Shown here one piece after another: positions 21,959 to 42,456 of a DNA stretch of 64,000 bases (position 1 is its first letter; each line of letters begins with the position of its first letter). The translations under genes were made by a program, and so were the position numbers. Source of the stretch: Dendrolimus kikuchii (lineage: Eukaryota > Arthropoda > Insecta > Lepidoptera > Lasiocampidae); assembly GCA_019925095.2 (NCBI GenBank), contig CM034407.1:3185210-3249209 (forward strand), written 5' to 3'. Below the pieces are notes generated by a model. It did not search any database. It saw only the letters and a list, made by a program, of their open reading frames with translations, and was not told where the DNA came from.

Positions 21959-22281
21959 CATTACTTGTCATCGCTACAAAATCATTATGTATACTGTGTT
22001 TACTTGTGTGAAAACAGTTCTATATAATCAAAAACAAATGTAGTTTTGTTTGATTGTTATCTTTATGGATTAGCAAGAAATCAACACCTGCCGTTAAGTG
22101 AATATAGGTAGGTACACAATGAGCTTTTTTTTTATACAAGGAGGATTTTTTAGACGGGGGATAGGATAGTTTCCGATATTTTTTTATTTATATTAATTCA
22201 TTAACAAAAAATGTTTGTGTCTGAAATATAAATACATAGTCATAATTACAATTATAAATTTTTTTTTACAATAAACATTAT

Positions 22282-22766
22282 GATAAATGTGCTGGTACCT
22301 ACGCTCACGTATGGAAGCGAGAGTTGGGTATGGAAGAGAGATTATGAAAGTAGAGTAAACGCGGTTGAGATGCGAGCACTGCGCTAAATCTGCGGAGTGA
22401 CGCTCGCGGACCGCGTTCGTAATACCGAAGTAAGAAAGAGAGTTGGTCTGAAAGAAAGTGTCGGGGTGAAGGTAAGGAAGGGAATGCTCCGGTGGTTCGG
22501 GTATGTGGAAAGAATGACTAAACAGATATACAATGCAAAAGTGGATGGATGCAGAAGTCGTGGAAGGCCACGACACACCTTGCATGATCAAATTGATCGT
22601 GTACTAGCAGAAGGTGATCTCAGGAGCCTTAAGAACAGACGAGCGTGCATGACAAGAGTGATGAATGTCAAAGAAGGAAGTGAGGTGTGTAAGAATAAGC
22701 CTAAATGGCGCTCTGTTGTTCGTGCCTACCCCGCAAGGGAACTGGCGTGAAGTTATGTATGTATTA
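22282..22766 (+). mobile_element. RTE-1 3' fragment
   Basis: Begins in the VPTLTYGSESW-like segment with a stop in ALR*ICG, then KVRKGMLRWFGYVERMTKQI (a six-residue deletion against other copies), ending GTGAAGTTATGTATGTATTA. Confidence 0.85.
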
Positions 22767-23097
22767 TGATAAATAATTATATTATATGATATTCTTAACG
22801 GACTAATATTTTATAAACAAAAAAGGAACGTATGATTTGTGATTTTAAAATTACATTACTGCTTCGTCTAACTCACCAGAAGTCTAAACAGTTTGATGGT
22901 CTACTGTGTAATATAAAATCTAGAGCTCTCCATAGGACTTCAGCCGAGTAGTATAGTATATACTTTGTTAATAGATGTTAGACTTACTTTATTTATAGTA
23001 TTTAATTATACTTTTATTAATAGTAATGAAATTGAATACTACTCTGATATTTTTTACTATGATACAAAATAACATTTTTATTTAATTAAATATAATC
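22767..23097. other. AT-rich spacer, nothing recognised
   Basis: No reading frame, repeat or motif recognised. Confidence 0.5.
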
Positions 23098-23460
23098 GTA
23101 ATATTTTCTTAAGTTTTCGCGACTTGTATACATAATAAAACTAAGTTTTAACGGTTTTAAGCGTGGTAATCTTATTTGATTTTGGTTTTTCCGACGTTTC
23201 GGCCACTTTTCAGTGGCCGTGATCACGGAAGAAAAAGATGTCAAGTGTCAACGTGTATTGTTGAAGTTTTATTTAGCCTGCTGCCAACTTGTTAATGTTA
23301 ATTTTGTTTATGATTATTATTTATTCTATGGGAGCCTAATCTAATTTACTACCGCTTCGCAACATGTTATGGCTTGAAGAGAAGCGGCGCAAGAAACTCT
23401 TCAGCAAACATGCCTAGCTCTAATAATTTTATATAATATTAAAATGGGTGGAAGGAAAAA
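23098..23460 (+). repeat. Foldback/LINE-like dispersed repeat
   Basis: Contains CCGACGTTTCGGCCACTTTT with the hairpin CGGCCACTTTTCAGTGGCCG, then TTTATTTAGCC...GGGAGCCTAATC, then CCGCTTCGCAACATGTTATG. Reverse copies: 51781-52080 and the core of 3053-3243. The last part also matches 27720-27800. Confidence 0.6.
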
Positions 23461-23607
23461 TAAAAATAATTATCAGTCAAGTTGGTTTGTGTTCCGTTGT
23501 ATGCAGAAAGAGCTCACAGTGTCTTGAGGTCTGGCAGCTGGTGTTTGCTGGGTTTGGGTCTTAAGAGTTTTGATAATTGAATCCCAAACAGGTGGTTATA
23601 TATATAA

Positions 23608-23923
23608 TCGTTTTTTTTATTGCAGGAGTTCAGCAGACAGGCAGACGGCCCACTTGATGGAAAGCGGTTACCATCGCCTATGGACATTTGCGACACCAAA
23701 GGTTCTACAAATGCGCTGCTGCTCTCGTAAAGGAGACTGGAACCTGGTCACTAATGCCGGAACACAACACAAGGTTGTTATGGCGGCATACTCTAGACCA
23801 GGGGTGGTCGCCATCCAGTCGAGCAAATGCTCTACCACCTGGCTGTGGCTTGTTTAGTCGCTTCTTACGACAGGCCGCCGGGCCGCAGGAAATTGTACTC
23901 TTTCTCCGTTCCTGCACGGATAA
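23608..23923 (-). repeat. SINE-A copy, full length
   Basis: Plus view TTTTTTTTATTGCAGGAGTT to CTGCACGGATA. Confidence 0.88.
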
Positions 23924-24015
23924 AACGGACTGTGTGAAAACAGATTAAGATACCAAAGTCCAAAGGAATACAGGGGGTATTTTTCTACTCAGTATAACAT
24001 ATTACGTATTGTGTA

Positions 24016-24099
24016 GATAAATCTGATAAAATGTAATATTAAGCAATAAATGGAATGCACTTATCTCATCTACGGATTTACTTATGATAGATAAGATAA
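24016..24099. promoter_or_regulatory. GATAA motif cluster upstream of gene B
   Basis: GATAA at 24016, 24025, 24090 and 24095, TTATC at 24061 and GATAG at 24086, that is 74-157 bp before the gene B ATG. The spacing closely parallels that upstream of gene A. Confidence 0.4.
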
Positions 24100-24172
24100 T
24101 TATATTATGTATATTAATTCCGAATTATTAATCCAGTTGACTTTAATTTGAATCAGAAGTGCTATTATTAAA

Positions 24173-32926
<8,754 letters not shown>

Positions 32927-33138
32927 ATCACATCTTATAATTTCATTTTACCCTTAAATCACATAAACATTGTGAATGCAAAATTATGTTTGTTAGATTA
33001 AAGCTTCAGTCTGTTTATATTTGGGATATAGATGATATGATAGATGCTTTAGAGACCAGAATATAATAATTTTATGGAAAGAAATGTAACAGTATGCTCA
33101 GAGTCTGGAGAAGTCGTTAGGTAATTCACCATTTGGGT

Positions 33139-33452
33139 TTTTTTTAAATTGCAGGAGTCCAGCAGACAGGCAGACGGCTCACTTGATGGAAAGCGGTTAC
33201 CATCGCCTATGGACATTTGCAACACCAAAGGTGCTACAAATGCGAAGCTGCTCTCTTAAGGGACACTGGAACCTGGTCACTAATGCCGGAACACAATTCA
33301 AGATTGTTATGGCGACATACTTTAGACCAAGGGTGGTAGCCATCCAGTCGGGCAAATGCCCTACCACCTGGCTGTAGGTTGTTTTGTCGCCTCTTACGAT
33401 AAGCCGCCCGGCCGCAGGAAATTGTATTCTTTCTCCGTTCCTGCACGGATAA
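33139..33452 (-). repeat. SINE-A copy, full length
   Basis: Plus view GGGTTTTTTTTAAATTGCAG to CTGCACGGATA, about 210 bp downstream of the gene B stop. Confidence 0.88.
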
Positions 33453-33639
33453 GATTGGGCATTGGCAAAACTAATGACGCGTTTTCATTCTTTTTATTTT
33501 ATTATTCAAACAATAAATAGGAATTTAGTGTAACCTATACTATAATAAATAATTAAATAGTTCGAGTTTGTACAATGCGTTTAAAAATGTGAAAAAAATC
33601 AGGAGGGAAAATTCTGACCAGGACATTCCGAAAATGCAA

Positions 33640-34210
33640 TTTTTTCAATTTTTGTGTCTGTTTGTCTGATAGAGCATCACGTGACAACTACTGGATGTAT
33701 TTAAATGAAACTCGACACACAGCTAGCTCATATCCCTGGACGTAACTTAGGATACTTTTTATCCCGATAAATGGCGTCTTTGCCGCGGTATAGATAACAA
33801 TATCGAAAAAGATGGCGCTGCGTATGCATCCTTTTTGAAAACTACGACGTATATGAATGAAACTTGACACAGAGCTGGCTTCTATCCCGAGTCTACACTT
33901 AAGATACATTTTACCCCGATAAAACACATTGTTTCCGTGGAATATATGGATTAGTACTAAGATGATGCTGTAATTTCGATGTAGACAACCATCGCTGACA
34001 TTCAATAACAAATACGTTGTCATGTTGCCCACACCTCATTCGTTACGTATTAGGTATTTCAAATCAGGTTGGCTGCGACTTTTCTTTATGTTTTGCTGTG
34101 CAGTTGCCTACAGTATATTAATTTAGTTTCTTCGTAATTGTAGTGAATTGACAAGAAACTTAAGTATTGAAGGTTTATAGATATAAAACACCTAATTAAA
34201 TTTTTATATA
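33640..34210 (+). repeat. Long dispersed repeat, inverted copy at 62575-63290
   Basis: GCTGGCTTCTATCCCGAGTC through AAGTCGCAGCCAACCTGAT (reverse) and CTTCAATACTTAAGTTTCTT (reverse) match 63290-62575 on the other strand. The far copy is split by a 320-bp insertion. Poorly coding, family not identified. Confidence 0.6.
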
Positions 34211-34302
34211 CATAACCTAAAGCTAGTACTCGGGGTCCTTCACGTGCCGTAGCCGCGAGGAAAACTCTAATAGATAATAAAGTAATTGAACAAATAATTT
34301 TG

Positions 34303-34400
34303 CGCATTTGTAGCAACTTTGGTGTTGCAAATGTCCATAGGCGATGGTAACCGCTTTCTATCAAGTGGGCCGTCTGCCTGTCTGCTGATCTCCTGCAATA
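34303..34400 (+). repeat. SINE-A copy, 5' truncated
   Basis: Only the last 98 bp of the family (GCGCATTTGTAGCAACTTTG to CTGCAATAATTTTTTATA). The A tail has turned into or seeded a TA array. Confidence 0.8.
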
Positions 34401-34404
<4 letters not shown>

Positions 34405-34459
<55 letters not shown>

Positions 34460-34468
34460 GTATATATG

Positions 34469-34532
<64 letters not shown>
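34405..34532. repeat. (TA)n microsatellite at a SINE tail
   Basis: TA with a few TATG interruptions. Confidence 0.95.
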
Positions 34533-34537
<5 letters not shown>

Positions 34538-34774
34538 TTCTATTATCCTTCTTAAACAAGCATATTATTCAGTTGATGATTATTTCTGTGCTTAAATAAT
34601 AATATAATTATATAAAAATGCCTTCCTAGTGACATATTTTTGTAAAATTAATAATGTTTATTGTAAATTAGATTTTTTTTAATGTATTTTTTATAATTGT
34701 AATTATGACTACGTACTATATTTCAGACACAAATATTTTTTGTTAATGAATTAATATAAATAAATAAATAAATA

Positions 34775-34779
34775 TATAC

Positions 34780-34831
<52 letters not shown>

Positions 34832-34884
34832 GTGTATATATATATATATATATATATTTATGTATATATATATATATATATATT

Positions 34885-34927
<43 letters not shown>

Positions 34928-34948
34928 GTATATATATATATATTTATG

Positions 34949-35038
<90 letters not shown>
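34775..35038. repeat. (TA)n array with periodic TTTATGTA interruptions
   Basis: About 260 bp. Tracts of TA separated by TTTATG at 34827, 34857, 34882, 34921 and 34942, giving a higher-order pattern. Confidence 0.95.
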
Positions 35039-35042
<4 letters not shown>

Positions 35043-35435
35043 CTTGAGAGCATGAGCGTGGGCATTTGATCTTTGCACTGGAAAAGCGGAAGTTCTACTC
35101 GCCTTCAGATCCAGCCTCTTCTGACTCGGTTCAGGTTCGTAGCTCGCAGAACTACGCAAGGCACTGGTTCTACGTCATAATTTAATCATTCACCGTAATG
35201 TATGGCACAATCAATACAATCAAATATCTCACTAAAATTACTGCTGCACTTGAGATAATATTAGTCTTTATGATGTTATGCATATAGCCAAGGTCTACGT
35301 TATTTGCGATGCGCCATTTTTAACGACAGATAACTCTTGTTTATACTCTAATCTAGTATTGGCGGCGTTATTTTTAATGTTATAAACAAGACGCATTTGG
35401 CCATAGTCACTAACACTAACACGTCGTTACTGATT

Positions 35436-35466
35436 ACGTTAGCAGTCAAATGTTGACTGCTAACGT
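35436..35466. repeat. Perfect 14-bp hairpin
   Basis: ACGTTAGCAGTCAA, loop ATG, then the exact reverse complement. It sits in a stretch (35340-35470) similar to 31120-31200 (GCGTTATTTTTAA, CACTAACACTAA), so it may be part of a dispersed element. Confidence 0.7.
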
Positions 35467-35611
35467 TCAAAACTACTGCATGTCCTCCATTTTGCAGTCA
35501 ACTGTCATATCACATAAAAAGAGGGTAGTTAGAAATATTAGCGCAACGATGTTTTACTCATTTTATACTAGGCATAGATTGAACATCTTTTTATATAATA
35601 TATAAAAATAA

Positions 35612-35738
35612 AAGTGCATGACAAGAGTTATGAATGTCAAAGAAGCAAGTGAGGTGTGTAAGAATAAGCCTGAATGGCGCTCTGTTGTTCGTGCCTACCC
35701 CGCAAGGGAACTGGCGTGAAGTTATGTATGTATGTATA
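35612..35738 (+). mobile_element. RTE-1 3' end, strongly 5' truncated
   Basis: Only the last 125 bp: MTRVMNVKEASEVCKNKPEW to the TATG tail. It is followed at 35745-35940 by another dispersed repeat (GGTTGGATCGATTTTGATGA). Confidence 0.85.
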
Positions 35739-35959
35739 AAAATAAAATTATTCTGTTCGTATGTATGTCACAGAACTCCCCCTAAGCGGTTGGATCGATT
35801 TTGATGAAATTTTTTGTGTGTATTCAAGTGGATTTTCGAATGATTTTGTTTCACTATTGGACCCGATAGATGACGCTGAAATCGGGTTATAGATTTTAAT
35901 TTTTTTTCAGGGCAGGACAACGTCTACCGGATCCGATATATTAATAATAAATTTTAATT

Positions 35960-37015
35960 GTCCTTTATCTTAATTTCCATTAAGTTCTATAAGTCCAGCA
36001 CTATATCCGTCCAACTTTGCAATCAGAAGGCAGTAACTAGTACCTCAACCTTAAATTTGATTAAAATAATTCGCGAAACCGAATCGTGTCTTCGAAATCT
36101 CATTGTGAGTTTCAAAAGATACCCACCCAATTTTATTGAGGCATTATTAAATTTTGGCAACTACCCCCGGTCTGCCAAGTTCGGCTTTAAAATGAAATCT
36201 TGCTTGTAAGTCCATCTGGATTTATCACAGATTTTCTGATATCGGGTACGATTTTAATGAGTTTTTTAGAGACAACGATATTAATATTTTTTACAATACA
36301 AGAGTATAATTTTAAGGAGTTTTGAAGGTTCCGCTGCTGTTTTGAGAAAAATGGAACTTTTATAAAATCACTACGGCTGTTTGTAAAGTAGTAAACCAGA
36401 GAGCTGTGCTGCTCCGAGTGTTCGACGCTGCTTCACAGACAGGCCCATCCACTGGCCTGAGCACGGGCCTAATTAATTTTTGAAAAATCTAATGATACCA
36501 TTGTAGTTGTGGTCGGTGAGGATAAATCCCGTGGTTTTAACAAATAAATACTCAGTTTTGGTGTTTAATAAACACAATTAAAATGAATTCACGTATTTCT
36601 GTCAATATTTTTCACACGACAAAAAAACAAACCAAAATTTTGACATAAAAAAAAATCACATTCAAAAACGCTGTTCTATGAGCAAAATAGGTTTTACAAG
36701 CACGAGACTGCAACATCCTGAACAGGGCAAAAGTTATTGATAACATTACACTATGTATTCGTTGGCAAAATACGAGCATTTGCGATTGCGAACAAAAAAA
36801 AAGTAAAAATCGAATCAAATATAAATTTATACTTGCTCCTTGCTCGTTTTTGCAAGCACGAGACTGCAACAGTAGTTTTCGTGAAAATCGACCTCGAGAC
36901 CCCTTTGAGTGGATTTCGATATTTCGTATAGCTTAGGATTTGGCCCTGAAGACCCACTTGAAAATTCACCATGTATATGTATACAGAAAAAATAATGTTT
37001 AGCGTTCAGAAGCTA
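35960..37015. other. Intergenic, no gene recognised
   Basis: AT-rich. A direct repeat GCAAGCACGAGACTGCAAC occurs at about 36698 and 36852. Short overlapping frames on both strands have no recognisable domain. Confidence 0.5.
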
Positions 37016-37019
37016 AATT

Positions 37020-37347
37020 GTCGGGGTGAAGGTAAGGAAAGGAATGCTCCGGTGGTTCGGGCATGTGGAAAGAATGCACGATGAAAGAATGACTAAACAG
37101 ATATACAATGCAAAAGTGGATGGATGCAGAAGTCGTGGAAGGCCAGGACACACATTCTATGATCAAATTGATCGTGTACTAGCAGAAGGTGATGTCAGAA
37201 GCCTTAAGAACAGAAGAGCGTGCATGACAAGAGTTATGAATGTCAAAGAAGTAAGTGAGGTGTGTAAGAATAAGCCTGAATGGCGCTCTGTTGTTCGTGC
37301 CTAACCCGCAAGGGAACTGGCGTAAGTTATGTATGTATGTATGTAGA
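37020..37347 (+). mobile_element. RTE-1 3' fragment with TATG tail
   Basis: VKVRKGMLRWFGHVERMHDE through KPEWRSVVRA, then GTAAGTTATGTATGTATGTA. Confidence 0.88.
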
Positions 37348-37387
37348 ACCTAAATAATTTAAGCGGACAGCGGGAAGCGTTTCCAGT

Positions 37388-37428
37388 GTTTCAACATCAT
37401 ATATCTAATACATATATGATGTGGAAAC
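37388..37428. repeat. Imperfect 17-bp hairpin
   Basis: GTTTCAACATCATATAT, loop CTAATAC, then the complement with one mismatch. Confidence 0.7.
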
Positions 37429-37599
37429 TTTCTAAGACACCATATTTGCGTCGTGTAACATCTTCTGTCGAGGTGGCGGCGTTACCAGTCCCTGACTCGG
37501 TCTTTGGAAGATGTGACGGGTTCAGCGTGTCAATATAAGTATTAGTACGTCTATGTCTAAACAAAAAATATTCGTAAGTTATCTAACTATTTACACTAT

Positions 37600-37870
37600 T
37601 ATACTATCCCTTAAACGTCCCACTGCTGGACTTGGGCCTTCCATTTATAGGGCAACGGACAGTATAACCGCCACGCTTGTCCAAGGTGGATTGGCTGATT
37701 TGACGCATCAGCTATCTCAAATGCAGGTTTCACCACGACGTGTATCTCTTGGATTAGAAAACTGTCTAAGTGATGCATGTTCTAGCCAAGATTCAAATCT
37801 GTGCCCTTTGAGTTTGAGCCACGTGTGCTTACCACAAAGCTGCCACGCCTTGGGTCGTTTATGTAAACGA
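37600..37870 (+). repeat. SINE-like dispersed repeat
   Basis: CCCACTGCTGGACTTGGGCC start region, ending GAGCCACGTGTGCTTACCAC. Partial relatives at 15965 and 21400. The 114-codon frame across it is incidental. Confidence 0.5.
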
Positions 37871-38012
37871 AATTTAGTAGAGCCTGATTTACATTAGTTG
37901 AGTTGGGAAGAAAAATGTCAGCTAAGTAATAAGTTGTCGATTAAGTTATTATACCTGGCTTATATAAGTACAGTAATTTTTCTAGTATATTTTTAGAGCA
38001 TTTTGATATTTA

Positions 38013-38782
38013 TCTATACTAATATTATAAAGCTGAAGAGTTTGTTTGTTTGTTTAAACGCGCTAATCTCAGGAATCGCTGGTCCGATTTGAAAAATTCT
38101 TACAGTGTTGAATAGTAAATTTATCGAGGAAGGCTATAGGCTATATTATATTTTCAAAAAATTAGGGATCCTCACTAAAAGTCCAATAATGTAACCCAAG
38201 GTGTAAAAAAATGATCCGAAAAAATGCTTACACGGCGTGCGCTGTGAAAACTATTGATTATAGAACAAAACAATGTACTACCACTTTGCAGAACATATAA
38301 TTGTCTACAAAAAATATCGCGTAACCATATGTCTAACTATTGTAGTTATCTCACAATAAGTGTTTTCTTTTATTTTTTTAAATAATTAAATTGCCGTCGC
38401 TTAAAAACTCTTTATTTTGTACCTTGGTATTAATCCTTATCAAAATAAATTACTCCATATTCAAGACGAATTCCATACCTTTCTAGAACTTTTTGAATTA
38501 TTCAATTCGGACGTTTCATTCAAAAGATATCGCGATATTTATAATGTAGTATTGGTGTTGTAGCCAAATATACTAATATTGTTTCATTGAACGCTCTAAT
38601 CTCAGGAACTACTGGTCTGATTTGAAAAATTCTTTCAGTTTTAAATAGCCCATTTATTGAGGAAGGCTATAGGCTTATCATCACGCCAAGACCAATAGAA
38701 GCGGAGCACCAAAGAAGAATGTTTCAAAATCGGAGGGTTTTAAAAGCAAATTCCACGCGGATGACGTCGCGGACACAGCTAG
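38013..38782 (+). mobile_element. Non-autonomous Helitron (Lep1-like) with internal duplication or insertion
   Basis: Starts TCTATACTAATATTATAAAG after an A; ends GCGGACACAGCTAG before T. The body segment ATCTCAGGAA..CTGGTC occurs twice (about 38065 and 38595), so two copies or an interrupted one are joined. Confidence 0.6.
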
Positions 38783-39104
38783 TTTTATTATAAATGCTTG
38801 GACATTCTAGTTTACAAAAGGGATCATGGATTGAATAGGTTTTATTGATAGAGAGAAAGTCTATTGTATTTTTATCAGTTGGTTTCTTAAGTATATGACT
38901 TTCAACAATACCAAAACATATTGCTTTGTGTTTCATTTTGCGTATTGTAATGCAAAATTTTGCCTTTTAAAGCAATATCTTTATTTTATTCAGTTTACTG
39001 GTTAAATTGAATATAAACCAAAATTTATTAATATTGATTCAAGACAAACATGGACAGTCAAACAAGAAACATGTTCTTTTTCTCCAGCATCAGATGTTTC
39101 TTTT

Positions 39105-39440
39105 ATGGATGTAATTTTTTTTCACAAATACAAAACCGACTCCTTACTAAAAAGCAAAAGCTTTTTTAAAAAGGTTTTTAAATACAAGCTTTTGAGGTCT
39201 CTATCTTGTTTAGTACAGGAGTTCCTATGGCCACCTTCCGACTCCATCATCAGATCAGCTCCATGGTACCATATTATTGCATTGTCACGCGATATACATA
39301 TGCGTGCAAAATTTCAGCTCAATCGGAACTCGGGAAGTTGGTCAAATTTAACTTGCAAGATTCCACCCGAACTTACATACATACATCCATTGTAAGTTAA
39401 ATAAAAGCTTGTAAAAATAAATGTTTTCTACAACACCTTG
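39105..39440 (+). repeat. Dispersed repeat, non-coding
   Basis: AAAACCGACTCCTTACTAAA start; GTTCCTATGGCCACCTTCCG and GCAAAATTTCAGCTCAATCG body; ends in (ACAT)n and AAAATAAATG. Type common in Lepidoptera. Confidence 0.4.
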
Positions 39441-39449
39441 AAGTCGGTA

Positions 39450-40560
39450 CATTTTGCATTTTTTTTGTTGTGTTATATGTTTTACTTGGCACCGACTTGC
39501 TATATGCGGCAACCCTACGGTTTTCTACACGTACGAGGCAACCCTGTTACTTCTCATACAACAGTTTTATAAACTTCAAAGAAAACACCTCATACAAGCC
39601 ACCTGTGTGGGTGACTCATGCTTGCACGTGAGAACATGCTGAGTGGAGACTCCCTGGGAGACCTGGGAGCCTCGAAAAGACTGGTTCCAATCGCGGCAAC
39701 ATGTAATCTCGTCACATCATCGTAATCATCAATTTTACGTAATTATTGATTTAATTAAAGCTTGACTAATAAGTTTAGTTTTTAAAACTTCCTCTGACGA
39801 CGATCTCAGGTAACTGACTTCATAATGTTATAGAAAATATTAAATGTTATTTTTTGCTCTTTACATTAAAAATACTTTCTACTGTTTAGTAGCTTGAATA
39901 GCTTTAGAAATAATATTTTAAGCGCCTGTAGAAATTGTAATATAGGCATGCATATACGAGATTTGCCTTGCACAGAGTGTAGGTGTTCCGCGCTCTTCAA
40001 CAAGGTTTGCACTCGATTTATCTCGGATCTACTCAGCAGATCCTGACTTGGTAACAATTCGACAATTCTGTATTCTTTCGAATAAAGAAAATAAAATGAA
40101 AATCGGTTGACAATTGACAGAGTAATGGCGTATTAAAAACATAGTTGAATTGAGAATCTCCTTTTAGAAATCTGTGAAAAATACGCAATAAGAATATCCG
40201 TATTAAAAACTGAGTCACTGACATAGCTCACAAAATCAGTTAGCTCAAGCACGCTGACTCTGTTCATAACACAATTCTTCTCTCGTGGAAACTCTTTTCC
40301 CGTACAGGCTGTTCTTCTATGGATCTTTCTTCTCTAGACAATCAGAGAAGTTAAATACATTTTTGATACTAATGATATTATTAAGTTTATTCTCAGGACG
40401 AACATACACAAGTGAAACAAACATGTTTAAAGTAATAAAGTAAATAATACAAGAGAAAAACAGCCATAAAATAATAACACAAGACATACATATATAATTC
40501 CTAACAATTGGATCAATCTGTTAGACCAACTCTGATTTTCCGCTTGAACTTAGAGCAATT
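39450..40560. other. Intergenic, no gene recognised
   Basis: Several 60-codon frames on both strands without domains. Nothing repeated within the window. Confidence 0.5.
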
Positions 40561-40565
40561 GCACG

Positions 40566-41110
40566 TCAAACTATAATATCATCATAGTATTTAAGAGCTT
40601 TAAGCTCTTGTTGGTGGAGCCTCCTCCAATCCTCTCTGTTCTCGGCTACCAGTATCACTTTTTTATACAGTACGACACCTATCCTTTCCTCTATTTGGTC
40701 GATAAACGCTTTCCTAGATCTTCCCTTTTCTTTTTTACCTTCTACTTTGCCTTCTATTATCTTAGTAGTATTTCTTAGAGAAAAGTATCGTACATACATA
40801 CATACTTAGATCTTCCCTTTTCTTTTTTACCTTCTACTTTGCCTTCTATTATCTTAGTAGTATTTCTTAGAGAAAAGTATCGTGTCGTAGTTAATGTTCA
40901 AACATCCTCTTCTTTCCTCTACGGTTTTTATAACTGAACGCCTTTCTTTGACTATAGTCAACACCTCATCACTGGTCTCTTCTCCTTCTAGTCTATTCTT
41001 TCCATACGCCTCCAATACCACATTTTGAAATATTCCAGCCTTTCTTGCTCCTTTTTTTTCATCGTCTTTTCAGATCCGTACAAAGCTATGCTCCTAATGT
41101 AAGGTTGATT
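40566..41110 (-). mobile_element. Second non-LTR family: RT C-terminal remnant with internal 92-bp duplication
   Basis: The minus strand reads ALYGSEKTMKKKEQERLEYF then KMWYWRRMERID and later TTKIIEGKVEGKKEKGRSRK and AFIDQIEERIG, the usual end of RTE-like ORFs, across several frameshifts. 40714-40792 and 40806-40884 are near-identical copies separated by (TACA)n. Confidence 0.65.
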
Positions 41111-41247
41111 AACCTTTTTTACAGATAGTGATATTTTCGAACAATATAGGTAATCTTTACTAATAATAAAAGTCCTTTTTGCAATTGTTATTTGAGCTAT
41201 TATATCTACTGTTCATCGAGAATCTGATGTGATGACTTTTTATTTTT

Positions 41248-41562
41248 ATTTTTTTTTATTGCAGGAGCTCAGCAGACAGACAGACGGCCCACTTGATGGA
41301 AAGCGGTTACCATCGCCTATAGACATTTGCAACACCAAAGGTGCTACAAATGCGCTGCTGCTCTCTTAAGGGAGACTGGAACCTGGTCACTAAGGCCGGA
41401 ACACAACTCAAGGTTGTTATGGCGACATACTTTAGACCAGGGGTGGTAGCCATCCAGTCGGGCAAATGCCCTACCACCTGGCTGTGGGTTATTTTGTCGC
41501 CTCTTACGACAGGCCGCCCGGCCGCAGGAAAATTGTATTCTTTCTCCGTTCCTGCACGGATA
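41248..41562 (-). repeat. SINE-A copy, full length
   Basis: Plus view ATTTTTTTTTATTGCAGGAG to CTGCACGGATA. Confidence 0.88.
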
Positions 41563-42456
41563 ACTGTCTAAAATCTGAATTTCTCTACTTGGTCAACATT
41601 TTGTCATTTTAAATTTATCGTGTGGGATGTTTGTGTGTTTCTACATTTATTTTGAGACCTATTTCATCAAAAGCAGAATCCAGACCATATCAGTTTTTGT
41701 AAATCTGATTTTGTGTGTGTGTACATTTTATTAATAAACAGTGACAAATAATTTAAAAAAAATACAAATAACTGTACTGACGTTAACTGACTGAAGTACT
41801 GACGTTAAATAGGCTTAGGTTTTTAGTATATTGTAACGCCCTCCAGCGCAGTGAACTGATTTGCTTTTTGAATATAGAACTATACAACAAGATATCTATC
41901 TTTCTTTAATTTCCTGCCTAAAATTCTCTTACTATATTTTTTTGAAATAGATTTTGATATTCTATATATTGGCTAATCTTTGATTCAATGGTACAAACAT
42001 AAAGTATTTCCTGCTTTTCCAACCTGTCACATATTTTCTCTGAGTGAAATGCCGTGTCCCCACTATACAACCCAACTAGAAAGATTGTAGTGTTGTGTAT
42101 GGTTTAACATCGATAAATCCATCGATATTTTATAGTTCGTGACGTGAACACAGAGGTTAATGTTTTGCTATACATGTTTATTTTTAAATTAATTATTTTT
42201 AGGCAAACATTATTTGTTTATATCGGAAATGTCAAGTGTTTTGTAAACAGTGACTTTTCAAGTCATAAGAATGATGTAGGTCTGCGTGAGTCGAAGACCT
42301 CAGATTGACGTGTCTATCATTTTCAAAAGTATCATGAAAACTGTATATTTAACTAAGAATAACACTTTAATTTTAGGGATATTGTACCTTCCCTATTTGT
42401 CAAAGTCAAATTGGAAGGTTTGACGATTGGTGTTCTTGATATGCTGGTCTCATTAC
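41563..42456. other. Intergenic, nothing recognised
   Basis: AT-rich, no frame or repeat recognised. Confidence 0.5.

Noticed and set aside
34751..35065. Frames of repeated Ile-Tyr
   Set aside because: Pure translation of TA microsatellite.
35958..36209. 83-codon plus frame
   Set aside because: No domain, no flanking splice signals with partners, AT-rich spacer.
37553..37897. 114-codon frame with a possible protein
   Set aside because: Runs through a SINE-like dispersed repeat; composition and relatives elsewhere argue against coding.
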